Shown: in pieces, positions 16,069 to 23,539 of the stretch
Numbering within the stretch: the stretch's first letter is position 1
Layout: each line of letters begins with the position of its first letter
Origin: Chloroflexota bacterium
GTDB lineage: Bacteria > Chloroflexota > UBA6077 > FW602-bin22 > CADDYW01
DNA: 43,503 nt
NCBI GenBank assembly: GCA_902810745.1
Contig: CADDYW010000029.1
Span: 1-43,503, forward strand
Reading direction: 5' to 3'
The notes under the pieces: model-generated
Databases searched by the model: none
The model's input: only the letters and a program-made list of their open reading frames with translations
Told to the model about the DNA's origin: nothing
Translations under genes and position numbers: made by a program

Positions 16069-16086
16069 TTTTACATGTTTTTTACA
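16069..16086. promoter_or_regulatory. Tandem TTTTACA repeat, PhoP-like box
   Basis: TTTTACA occurs at 16069-16075 and again at 16080-16086, an exact 11-bp spacing, so TTTACA hexamers are five bases apart. This matches the Bacillus PhoP box design and resembles the pair at 5936-5957. It lies about 40 bases upstream of the -35 of the next promoter. Confidence 0.5.
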
Positions 16087-16125
16087 GATCTCACACAGAT
16101 TCGGCACTCCCGCGGGATGGTTCGA

Positions 16126-16154
16126 TTGACCCTGCCAGAGGACCGTGCTAGACT
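16126..16154 (+). promoter_or_regulatory. Sigma-70 promoter of the 16198-18635 unit
   Basis: TTGACC (16126-16131) and TAGACT (16149-16154) are 17 bases apart. The predicted leader is about 37 bases. Confidence 0.7.
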
Positions 16155-16197
16155 TTGTTTACGTAAGCCCACTTTCTGCGGGTGAGGGAAGGGCACC

Positions 16198-16758
16198 ATG
16201 TTGTGGAGAGTGATCCGTCGCCTGCTCGCTGTTGTTATCCGCGCACTCATCTGGCGTCCGATCGTCAGCCTGACCGTCGTGGCCATTGCCCTTGGCATCG
16301 CCGGGACTGCTCTCGGTGGTTTGAACGGCTCCCAGCTCCTGCAGGCGCGCGCCGTGTCCAGCGCGTCCGCGCTGGGGCCCGACTCGGCGGCCAGTCCATC
16401 GCCGATTGTACGGACCGCGCCTCCTACCACTCCTCCCCCTGCGGTCGAAGAGTACATTAAAGGAATGACAACCTTCAACGCGCACCTGATGTGGGAGGCT
16501 CTCGATCCACAGGCGATCCAGGCGATGGAAAGCCAGGGCGGCTCCGAGCAGTTCCTGCAGCAACGCCTCGACGATGCCAAGCAGAAAGGCGCTCGCTACG
16601 AAAGCGTCGCCTTCATCGGCGGCTATCCGCTGCGCAACGGTGATCGCTACTTCTTCTACGTCGTCTCGCGCCGGGGCTTCGATCAGAATGGCGGGGCGGA
16701 CCAGATCTTCTTCGTCTTTACCGTTGGGCCTAACGGAAAGATTCTCAAGATCGAGTAA
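16198..16758 (+). CDS. Membrane-anchored unknown protein, NTF2-like C-terminal domain
   Basis: The 186-residue product has a basic N-terminus and one membrane helix (IVSLTVVAIALGIAGTALGG). A Ser/Ala/Pro linker of about 45 residues follows, then a domain of about 100 residues from EEYIKGMTTFNAHLMWEALD. That domain (helix pair, then YESVAFIGGYPLRNGDRYFFYVVSRR and DQIFFVFTVGPNGKILKIE) has the helix-plus-sheet pattern of NTF2-like lipoprotein domains; this is a weak fold guess. ATG 16198 has AAGGG five bases upstream. It precedes the FtsH-like protease by 68 bases and both likely share the promoter at 16126. It could be an adaptor or envelope partner of that protease. Confidence 0.75.
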   Translation: MLWRVIRRLLAVVIRALIWRPIVSLTVVAIALGIAGTALGGLNGSQLLQARAVSSASALGPDSAASPSPIVRTAPPTTPPPAVEEYIKGMTTFNAHLMWEALDPQAIQAMESQGGSEQFLQQRLDDAKQKGARYESVAFIGGYPLRNGDRYFFYVVSRRGFDQNGGADQIFFVFTVGPNGKILKIE

Positions 16759-16826
16759 GACGTGTACCGGACGACGTGGGCCGTGCGCGGATCGGACCGC
16801 GCGAATCGAGTGAGAGGAGTGTGTCC

Positions 16827-18635
16827 ATGAGTACCGCGACCGAGCGCCCCAAGCCCCAGGTGGACGAGATCGAGCGCTCTATCGACAGCTTTTTCGGAGG
16901 GCTGGGGCGTGCCTGGAAGAAGCTCCTGATCCTCGCGATCGTGATCGGTCTGATCTGGTTCGTCATCGGTCCGAATATTGGGAGCTGGTGGCAGTACATC
17001 CTCTACGGCGCCTTCATGCTCTTCCAGCTGCTCTTCGCCATTCTGTTCATGATCGTCCAGTTCGCTGCTCTCTTCTGGTTCCTCGCCCGTGGTCGCACTT
17101 ACTGGGTCCAGCCAGGAGAGACGGGCGTTGGCTTCAAGGACTACAAGGGCAATCCCGAGGTCCTCGAGGCTGCTAGTCGCGTGGTCACGCTCCTCAAAGG
17201 CGTCAAAGAGTTCAAGCAGATGGGCGGTCAGGTGACCCGCGGCATTCTGCTCGTCGGCCCCCCGGGCACCGGCAAATCATACCTCGCCCAGTGCATCTCG
17301 ACCGAGGCCGGTGTCCCGTTTGGCTACGCGTCGGCCCCAAGCTTCCAGAACATGTTCTTCGGCGTCAGCAACCTGACGGTCATGATGCTCTACCGCAAGG
17401 CGCGCAACCTGGCTCGGAAGCACGGCGCCTGCATTCTCTTCATTGATGAGATCGACGCTATCGGTATGTCCCGCATGGGAAGTGGTCCAGGCTTCGGTGG
17501 AGCGCTCGGCGGGTTCTTTGGCGGCGGCACCGGCCTGCTCAACGAGCTTCTTCTGCAGATGGACCCACCACCACACGAAGATAGCTGGTTCGCCAAGCTC
17601 AAGCGCAGTCTCGGCCTCAAGAAAGGGGCCTCCGAGCGACCTCTCGTGCTGACGATCGGTGCGACCAATATCGCTCAAACGCTGGATCCCGCGCTCCTGC
17701 GGCCGGGTCGTTTCGATCGCAAGATTTTCGTCGACTACCCGGATTACGATGGCCGCAAGGAGATCATCAAATACTATCTCGACAAGGTCGCTCACGAGGA
17801 GATGGACCTCGACCGCCTCGCCTCGGAGACGATCGGCCAGAGCCCGGCCGCGATCAAGTTCATCATCAACGAGGCCGTCATCAACGCGCACTTCAACGGC
17901 CGCGCGAAGATCAGCTACGAGGACTTCGCTGTCGCGCTGGACAATCACGAGGTTGGCCTGCGACACCCCATCCGCAATATGCTGATGGAAGAGAAGCGGG
18001 CCCTGGCGTACCACGAGGCCGGCCACGCGGTCGCAATGCTCAAGCTCTACAAGCGCATGCGTGTCACGCGCGTGACGATCATTCGCCACGAGGGTGGCGT
18101 CCTCGGCTTCGCGATGCCCAAGCCAGTCCAGGAAACCTACACCACCGATCGCAATGAGCTGCTTGCCCACATCCAGGTCGCACTGGCCGCGCGTGCCTCC
18201 GAGGAGCTCTTCCTCGGGACCCAGCTCAGCGGTGTCTTCGCGGATCTCCAGCAGGCGACGCGAGCGGCTGCCGCCTATATCGGCTACCTCGGCATGAATG
18301 GAAGCCTCTATTCGACGGCGGCCTTCGGCGAGGGCATCGACCCCGGGATGAAGCGCGAGATCGACAAGCTCCTCCGCGAGCAGTTCCTGAAGGTCAAGAG
18401 TCTGCTGAACGCGAATCGCGAGCTTGTCGTCGCGATTGCCGAGACGCTCCTCCAGCGACTCGAGCTGAACGGCGATGACCTCCTGCGCATCGAGCAAGAG
18501 GTCGAGCGGCGGAAGCTCCAGGGCGAGGAGCTGCCCAGTCTGCCCGAGATGGATGCGCCGGTCAGCGTGCTCGAGCTTCTACCGACCGAATCGGCGAGTA
18601 CAGCCGCCTATCAGGACACGCCGAACGATCAATAG
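16827..18635 (+). CDS. FtsH-like AAA+ membrane metalloprotease without extracytoplasmic domain
   Basis: The 602-residue product has two close membrane helices (about 32-54 and 57-83) with almost no loop between them, whereas FtsH has a periplasmic domain there. The AAA module has Walker A GPPGTGKS (about 144-151), Walker B CILFIDEID and RPGRFDRK. A Gly-rich insertion with GGFFGGG and a basic segment separate Walker B from the sensor region. The M41 protease domain has HEAGH (396-400) and the third zinc ligand in ADLQQAT (Asp 473), so it should be active. ATG 16827 has GAGAGGAG seven bases upstream. It probably degrades membrane proteins. It is a divergent paralogue rather than the housekeeping FtsH. 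Confidence 0.92.
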   Translation: MSTATERPKPQVDEIERSIDSFFGGLGRAWKKLLILAIVIGLIWFVIGPNIGSWWQYILYGAFMLFQLLFAILFMIVQFAALFWFLARGRTYWVQPGETGVGFKDYKGNPEVLEAASRVVTLLKGVKEFKQMGGQVTRGILLVGPPGTGKSYLAQCISTEAGVPFGYASAPSFQNMFFGVSNLTVMMLYRKARNLARKHGACILFIDEIDAIGMSRMGSGPGFGGALGGFFGGGTGLLNELLLQMDPPPHEDSWFAKLKRSLGLKKGASERPLVLTIGATNIAQTLDPALLRPGRFDRKIFVDYPDYDGRKEIIKYYLDKVAHEEMDLDRLASETIGQSPAAIKFIINEAVINAHFNGRAKISYEDFAVALDNHEVGLRHPIRNMLMEEKRALAYHEAGHAVAMLKLYKRMRVTRVTIIRHEGGVLGFAMPKPVQETYTTDRNELLAHIQVALAARASEELFLGTQLSGVFADLQQATRAAAAYIGYLGMNGSLYSTAAFGEGIDPGMKREIDKLLREQFLKVKSLLNANRELVVAIAETLLQRLELNGDDLLRIEQEVERRKLQGEELPSLPEMDAPVSVLELLPTESASTAAYQDTPNDQ

Positions 18636-19132
18636 CCGGCGGTCCTCGGCACGACTTCGTGTGTCAGCCCGGATTCGGGGCAGGATGATGCCGATCTTGC
18701 CCCGAACAGCGGCTCCGGGCGCGCGCCCGACGCCACCGGATGATCCGACCACCCGTATTCCGCGGATCCCCCGGGTGTCATGACAAACCCGGAACGACAT
18801 CGTTCACGGATTCGCGAGCCAAGGACGCACCCGCCGTCAACGGGACACTCGACAAAGGCGAGCTCCTTCCCGTTGCCTCGTGTCCTCGGCCGAACCTCGG
18901 CGCATCGCAGCCGCGACGCCGCGAACCGGGCTTGCAGCCCGCGCGGTCACGCACCACGACGCCTCTTCCAAGTTGCCTGCCTTTGGCGACGTTCCCGGCG
19001 CTGGCAGAGATCTTGCCCGCGCGCTGGTCCTGGCGCATCACCTGGCGTAAAGAGCCTCAGATCCGCTGATGTGCCTTCCGAATGGAACTGCTCCCCATTC
19101 GGTATCGGTGTCATACTCCGTCGGAGGGGATC
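18636..19132. other. Intergenic region, one hairpin
   Basis: About 500 bases without a supported gene; open frames are Arg/Pro-rich and overlap on both strands. The only structure I see is the hairpin at 18674-18706. The last part carries the ribosome site of the rhodanese gene and a CATACT hexamer near 19112 that could be its -10. Confidence 0.5.
18674..18706 (+). terminator. Strong hairpin after the FtsH-like gene
   Basis: TTCGGGGCA (18674-18682) and TGCCCCGAA (18698-18706) form a perfect 9-bp stem, with an inner GAT/ATC pairing. It lies 39 bases after the protease stop. It lacks a T tract, so it may be a terminator of the GC-rich type or a 3' stability element. Confidence 0.5.
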
Positions 19133-19486
19133 ATGGCAGCTCAACGACCATCAGCTCCCGATCTCCGGATCACTCCGGTCGAGACCGCAGAGCTATTGAG
19201 CCGTGGGCAGGCCGTCGTCGTCGACGTCCGCTCTCCGGAAGACTACGCCGCTGGACACATTCCTGGCGCCATCTCGACGCCGCTCAATCGGCTGCGTTCG
19301 TTGATGCCGCGGCTGCCGCGCGATAAGACGATCGTCTTCTACTGAACCTGACCGGATGAGCATTCAAGCGCCCGTGCGGCGCAGATTGTCAGTACACGGG
19401 GATTCCGTGGTCGCGCGCTCCAGGGCGGACTGCAGGCCTGGATAGCGGCGGGCTATCCCATCGCGGTTGGCGCAGCCGCTGCCTGA
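19133..19486 (+). CDS. Rhodanese-domain protein, candidate selenoprotein (Sec71, Sec73)
   Basis: ATG 19133 has GGAGGGGA just upstream. The frame encodes a single rhodanese domain: VVVDVRSPEDYAAGHIPGAI, then DKTIVFY at residue 70. The next codons are TGA, ACC, TGA, then PDEHSSARAAQIVSTRGF, GGLQAWIAAGYPI and a stop at 19484. Related rhodaneses have YC-T/S-CP-(D/N)E at this place, so both TGA codons replace cysteines, the first being the catalytic nucleophile. A small hairpin with G in its loop follows at SECIS distance. Reading both as selenocysteine gives a complete 117-residue protein. Two nonsense mutations in a pseudogene are the alternative. Sec machinery genes are not in the window. Confidence 0.8.
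19368..19382 (+). promoter_or_regulatory. Candidate bacterial SECIS hairpin
   Basis: GCGCC (19368-19372) pairs with GGCGC (19378-19382) around the loop CGTGC. The loop has G as its second base, as in bacterial SECIS elements. The loop begins 27 and 21 bases after the two in-frame TGA codons, inside the known 16-37 base range. Confidence 0.6.
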
Positions 19487-19502
19487 CATCCGACTCATGC
19501 CT

Positions 19503-19531
19503 TTGACCCGCGCCGCACTCTCCGCTACACT
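19503..19531 (+). promoter_or_regulatory. Sigma-70 promoter of the USP/ParB-like gene
   Basis: TTGACC (19503-19508) and TACACT (19526-19531) are 17 bases apart. The predicted RNA starts about 18 bases before the GTG at 19556, so the leader is very short. Confidence 0.7.
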
Positions 19532-19555
19532 GGAGATAACCTCCGGGCTGCGAGA

Positions 19556-20719
19556 GTGAATGCGGTGGGGATCGAGCGTATCCTGGTCCCACTAGATCTG
19601 AATCGACTCAGCGAAGCCAAGATCCCCTTTGCCGAGGACCAAGCACGTGCTTTTGGAGCTGAGATTATTCTCCTGCACGTCCTGCCAAACGAGGCGATGG
19701 CGGGTGATACCGTCTCGCCTGCCGAGGCCCAGGCACGAACGTATCTAGACGCCATTACCACTCGCCTCCACTCCGAGGGCATCAAGGCCCGCTCAGTCGT
19801 TCGCTTTGGCCACCCGGTCGACGTTATTCTCGCCGAGATCGCTGCCGAAGACGTCGACCTCGTCATCCTCGGCACCAACATCCGCCACGGCCTCTCCCGT
19901 CTGCTCCTCGGGAGTGTCGCCGAGGAGATCATCGCCAAGGCCACCTGTCCGGTCCTCCTGGTGCGCCCGAACGTCGCCGCGGCCGAACGCCCTCACCCGA
20001 TTCGCAGCTTTGCCGAGGACGCTGCCCGCGCCGGTCCGCTCGCCCCGCGATCGCTCGGGCTGCGCACCGTCGAGGTTGCCCGGATCATTGGGAGCGTCGG
20101 GCGGGCCAGCGAGCTCGACGCCGATTTCCGTCCGGTGACGCGTCGTCGTGCCGACGAGCACCGCTACGAGCGTATCCGTAAGCTCATGGAGGAAGGGAAA
20201 CCGCTCCCGCCCGTCGTGCTTTACAAGCTCGGCTATGGCTACTACGTCCTCGACGGCAACCACCGCGTCGCCGCAGCGAAACAGCTTGGTCAGCTCGAAA
20301 TCGACGCGCTCGTCACCGAGTTCGTCTCGATCGGCGATCCCCAGGCGCAGCGAGTCTTTGCCGAGCGTCGTGCCTTCGAGCAAGCGACCGGCCTGACACG
20401 TATCGGCGCAGTTACGCCAGGTCAGTATCCCCACTTGGAGGATATGATCCGGGCCTACGCCGAGGAGCACGGCATGGACGATCTGCACCAGGCCGCTCAG
20501 CGCTGGGAGGCCGAGGTCTATCGTCCTGTCGCGCGTCGAATCCGCGCCCTCCACCTGACCCAACGCTTTCCGGGCGAGCGCACCGCCGACGTCTTCGTCC
20601 GCGTTGCCCGGCTCCGCGAGGAGCACGCCCGCGAAACCGGCGAGCTTCTCTCCTGGGAAGACGCGATCTCGCGCTGTGCCGAGGACGGTACGTGTCATAC
20701 CAGTTCCGAGGCCGGATAA
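19556..20719 (+). CDS. Universal stress protein fused to a ParB/Srx-like domain
   Basis: The 387-residue product joins two modules. Residues 1-140 are a universal stress protein (ERILVPLDL, then VDLVILGTNIRHGLSRLLLG, SVAEEIIAKATCPVLLVRP) with the ATP-binding glycine pattern. Residues about 185-265 are a ParB/sulfiredoxin-like domain: RRRADEHRYERIRKLMEEGK, PPVVLYKLGYGYYVLDGNHR, VAAAKQLGQLEIDALV. The DGNHR motif is the variant of the catalytic/nucleotide loop seen in ParB-like kinases and nucleases. The helical C-terminus is unassigned and includes CAEDGTC. The enzyme activity is unknown. GTG 19556 gives the full USP strand; GTG 19565 is also possible. Confidence 0.85.
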   Translation: MNAVGIERILVPLDLNRLSEAKIPFAEDQARAFGAEIILLHVLPNEAMAGDTVSPAEAQARTYLDAITTRLHSEGIKARSVVRFGHPVDVILAEIAAEDVDLVILGTNIRHGLSRLLLGSVAEEIIAKATCPVLLVRPNVAAAERPHPIRSFAEDAARAGPLAPRSLGLRTVEVARIIGSVGRASELDADFRPVTRRRADEHRYERIRKLMEEGKPLPPVVLYKLGYGYYVLDGNHRVAAAKQLGQLEIDALVTEFVSIGDPQAQRVFAERRAFEQATGLTRIGAVTPGQYPHLEDMIRAYAEEHGMDDLHQAAQRWEAEVYRPVARRIRALHLTQRFPGERTADVFVRVARLREEHARETGELLSWEDAISRCAEDGTCHTSSEAG

Positions 20720-20890
20720 CGGCTCGCTGATGCGCTGTCGCGGTCTCCAATCGCGCCGAGCAGAAAGGTTCAGCTGCCGGCTGGTTCATACCGCCTGGTG
20801 CTCAAGCGGTGGCGAGGCATCTCCGAGCCCGCGCGGAATCCAGGCTCGGCTGCTAGCAGCGATCGCTCCGGTGACGACGGCGTGCCGAGA

Positions 20891-22279
20891 TCATTCCCGT
20901 TTCCCGGCCGCCTTACCTGCTCGGTAGGCCGCGTCCAGAAGCTGGGTTGGATGCAGCACCCGCGACCTGATGCCCGCGCGCCTGACCCCGGCGTCCAGTT
21001 GGAGCAGACAGCCAGGGTTCCCGGTCAGCACGATGTCGGCTTCGGTCGCGGCAATGTTCTTCAGCTTGCGCTCGAGGATCCGCGACGCGCGCTCGGGATG
21101 GGTGATATTGTAGATTCCCGCGCTTCCGCAGCACCAGTCGGATTCCTTCAGCTCGACGAACTCGATCCCCGGAATCTGCTTGATCACCTTGCGTGGCTGG
21201 CGCCTGACGCCCTGAGCGTGACAGAGGTGGCACGCCTCGTGGTAGGTGACGCGAACGGGTACGGATTCGGTCGGTGACTTCAATGGGATCTCGGCGAGGA
21301 GCTCGGTAATGTCGCGCACCTTACGGCTGAACGCGATCGCTCGGTCGCGGTAGTTCGGCTCATCGCGCAAGAGGTGGGCGTACTCCTTGGTCTGTGCCGC
21401 GCAGGCGGCACAGTCGGCAACCACGTAATCGAGGTCCCATTGCTCGAATAGATCGACGTTGTGACGCGCCAGTGCACGGAGCGATCGGGTATCGCCCTCG
21501 GCGGCGTGGGGAGCGCCACAGCAACGCTGGGCCTTCGGCGTCACTACCTCGCAGCCGTTCTCGGTCAGCACGTTCACCGTCGCCCGACTAACCTCGGCGT
21601 AGACCACGTTCATCACACAGCCGAGGAAAAAGCCCACGCGGTAGCGCCGCTCGCCGCGGGCCGGAGTAACCTCGGCCAGCTCCTGACGCAGCGGCCGTCC
21701 CGGAAGTCTCGGCAGCAGCTCCTCCATGAAGCCCAGCACGCCGAGCCGGCCCGGCAGCCTCCCGAGAAGGCGAGTCGATCGGACGAGGCGCTGCAGCCCG
21801 ATTCGCTGATACAGACGAAGTGGCACCATCGCCCATTCGACACGCTCGGGACGCAGCAGTAGCCAGCGCAGAATCACGCGCTTGAGAATGCGCTCCAGCC
21901 ATGGCTGAGGCTCGCGCTTGTCGATCTCGGCACGCGCCGCCACCACGAGCTCGCCCACCCGGACGCCAGATGGACAGATCGTCTGACAGGCCCGACAATC
22001 CAGGCAGTGGTACATGTGCTCCTTGAAGCCGGGAGACTCCAGTGGGAGTCGACCTTCTTCAACCGCGCGGATCAGCGCGACGCGACCGCGCGGCGACTGC
22101 ACCTCCAGGTGGTCGGTGCTGTAGGTCGGGCAGACCGACAGGCAGAGCCCACAGCGGATGCAGGCAAGCACGTTGTCGTAATCTGGTGCATCGACGTCGG
22201 TGAAAAGTGGTCGCGCGACCGGCCCCGGTCCCAGGGGAACCGCCGGTGCGGACAGAGCTCCTGGGTGAGCATCATCCAT
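20891..22279 (-). CDS. glcF: Glycolate oxidase iron-sulfur subunit (GlcF-type)
   Basis: The 462-residue product has two 4Fe-4S clusters near the N-terminus (CIRCGLCLSVCPTY and CLDCRACQTICPSGV). Two CCG domains follow, with CCGAPHAAEGD and CCGSAGIYN plus HEACHLCHAQGVR. This is the layout of GlcF, which passes electrons from the FAD subunits GlcD/GlcE to the quinone pool during oxidation of glycolate or lactate. The related LutA and GlpC families differ in length and cluster order, so GlcF is the best match. No glcD or glcE is adjacent; the flanking genes are unrelated. ATG 22279 is the start; a good ribosome site (GGAACGAA) is only weak. Confidence 0.9.
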   Translation of the reverse strand: MDDAHPGALSAPAVPLGPGPVARPLFTDVDAPDYDNVLACIRCGLCLSVCPTYSTDHLEVQSPRGRVALIRAVEEGRLPLESPGFKEHMYHCLDCRACQTICPSGVRVGELVVAARAEIDKREPQPWLERILKRVILRWLLLRPERVEWAMVPLRLYQRIGLQRLVRSTRLLGRLPGRLGVLGFMEELLPRLPGRPLRQELAEVTPARGERRYRVGFFLGCVMNVVYAEVSRATVNVLTENGCEVVTPKAQRCCGAPHAAEGDTRSLRALARHNVDLFEQWDLDYVVADCAACAAQTKEYAHLLRDEPNYRDRAIAFSRKVRDITELLAEIPLKSPTESVPVRVTYHEACHLCHAQGVRRQPRKVIKQIPGIEFVELKESDWCCGSAGIYNITHPERASRILERKLKNIAATEADIVLTGNPGCLLQLDAGVRRAGIRSRVLHPTQLLDAAYRAGKAAGKRE

Positions 22280-22627
22280 GGATTCGTTCCTTCCCGGGCC
22301 ACGCTCCCCACCGAGACATCAGATCAAAGCTGGTCCGCCGCGCACCTCCCAGCACGATGCACGTACCCTCGGAGGGCCCGAAACCCCTTTCGTGGCCCCG
22401 CGGCAACCTCACGCTCGGTGGCGAACTGCTCCTCCGCCTGGGCTACGGCTACCGCGCCGTGCCCACGTGGCGATTATACACGATCCGTGCTGGCTGCCTG
22501 GCCGAATTGCCCGAGCTCCGATTCCAGGGTACAATCAACTATCTGTCTGTTCGTGGGATCGTAGGGCCAGTGCGAAGGATCCTCGAGCCGCACGAACCTC
22601 GATGTGTATCAGCAAGGGAGAAGCCGG
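22280..22627. other. Divergent intergenic region
   Basis: This gap between glcF and the spermidine synthase gene holds the speE-side promoter at 22507-22535. On the minus strand it has a TATAAT hexamer (22473-22478) that may be the -10 for glcF, without a clear -35. I see no small gene or repeat. Confidence 0.5.
22507..22535 (+). promoter_or_regulatory. Sigma-70 promoter of the polyamine operon
   Basis: TTGCCC (22507-22512) and TACAAT (22530-22535) are 17 bases apart. The predicted leader is about 86 bases. Confidence 0.6.
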
Positions 22628-23539
22628 GTGTCCCAGGACCAGTGGAAGACTTTCAGCAAGCGTCGGGGGGAGCGCACATCGCTCCAGCTTGCCAGCCCAA
22701 CGTCAATTCGGATCGCGACACCATTTCAGTCACTCGAGATCGTCGACACGGTCGCCTACGGTCGGTGTCTCTTCTTGGACGAGAAGATCCAGTCCGCGCT
22801 GGCTGACGAGTTCATCTATCACGAAGCGCTCGTCCATCCGGCCATGGTAGCGCATCCCTCGCCCCGGCGGGTCTTCATCGCCGGTGGCGGGGAAGGAGCG
22901 ACCGCGCGGGAGGTGCTCCGTCATCCGTCCGTCGAGTCGGTGCTGATGGTCGACATCGATCGCGAGGCCGTCGCCGCCTGTCGCGAGTACCTGACCGACT
23001 TCCACCGGGGAGCGTTCGATGATCCCCGTCTGACGCTCGTCTACGCCGACGCTCGTGCCGAGCTCGAGCGCGCCGACACGGATTTCGACCTGGTCATCGT
23101 CGACGTGACCGATCCGCTGGCCGGTGGCCCATCCTACCGCCTGTTCACCCGCGAGTTCTACCAGATCGTGAAGGCGCACCTGCGACCGAACGGACTGGTC
23201 GCGGTGCAGGCGGAAAGCGGCGATCATGGCGTTCTGGACGGACACGTCGCCATCGTGAATACCCTCCGGTCCGTCTTCACGCGCGCGGAGGGGTATCGGG
23301 CCCACGTCCCATCGTTTGGCGAGACCTGGGGCTTCGCCGTCGCGGGTGATGCGACGCTGCCGTCATACCGCTCGAGCGACGAGGTCGACCGGATCCTGGC
23401 CGAGCGGGGCTGTGCCAATCTGCGCTTCTACGATGGGTTGACCCATCGTGCGCTCTTCTCGCCCGATCGTTACTACCGTGCCGCGCTGGAGCGTGTCACC
23501 ACCGTGATCGACGACGATCACCCGCTCGTGATCGAATGA
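22628..23539 (+). CDS. speE: Spermidine synthase (polyamine aminopropyltransferase)
   Basis: The 303-residue product has the SpeE signature: an N-terminal beta domain (IRIATPFQSLEIVDT), then LFLDEKIQSALADEFIYHEALVHPAM, the nucleotide motif VFIAGGGEGATAREVLRH, VLMVDIDREAVAACREYL and DLVIVDVTDPLAGGP. It transfers aminopropyl from decarboxylated SAM to putrescine or a longer amine. GTG 22628 has AAGGGAG seven bases upstream; an ATG 24 bases earlier in frame lacks one. The stop overlaps the next start (ATGA), so it is translationally coupled to the decarboxylase. No SAM decarboxylase (speD) is in this operon, so the aminopropyl donor must be made elsewhere. Confidence 0.95.
   Translation: MSQDQWKTFSKRRGERTSLQLASPTSIRIATPFQSLEIVDTVAYGRCLFLDEKIQSALADEFIYHEALVHPAMVAHPSPRRVFIAGGGEGATAREVLRHPSVESVLMVDIDREAVAACREYLTDFHRGAFDDPRLTLVYADARAELERADTDFDLVIVDVTDPLAGGPSYRLFTREFYQIVKAHLRPNGLVAVQAESGDHGVLDGHVAIVNTLRSVFTRAEGYRAHVPSFGETWGFAVAGDATLPSYRSSDEVDRILAERGCANLRFYDGLTHRALFSPDRYYRAALERVTTVIDDDHPLVIE

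Larger units (their letters stand above)
15631..16197. other. Intergenic region with a Pho-like box and a promoter
   Basis: This divergent gap of about 570 bases has no credible gene; the minus-strand frame at 15718-16107 lacks a ribosome site and looks random. It contains the tandem TTTTACA motif at 16069-16086 and a good promoter at 16126-16154 for the plus-strand genes. The rest is featureless to my reading. Confidence 0.55.

Noticed and set aside
15718..16107. 129-residue minus-strand frame starting with MPNLCEICKKHVK
   Set aside because: The zinc-finger-like start is suggestive, but there is no ribosome site and it spans the Pho-like box and random-looking sequence.
17277..18497. 406-residue open frame antisense to the FtsH-like gene
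   Set aside because: Shadow of a highly biased GC-rich gene; the sense strand has intact AAA and HEAGH motifs.
19133..19345. Truncated rhodanese pseudogene
   Set aside because: Conserved sequence continues in frame after the two TGA codons, and both replace cysteines; recoding explains it better. The pseudogene reading is kept as the alternative.
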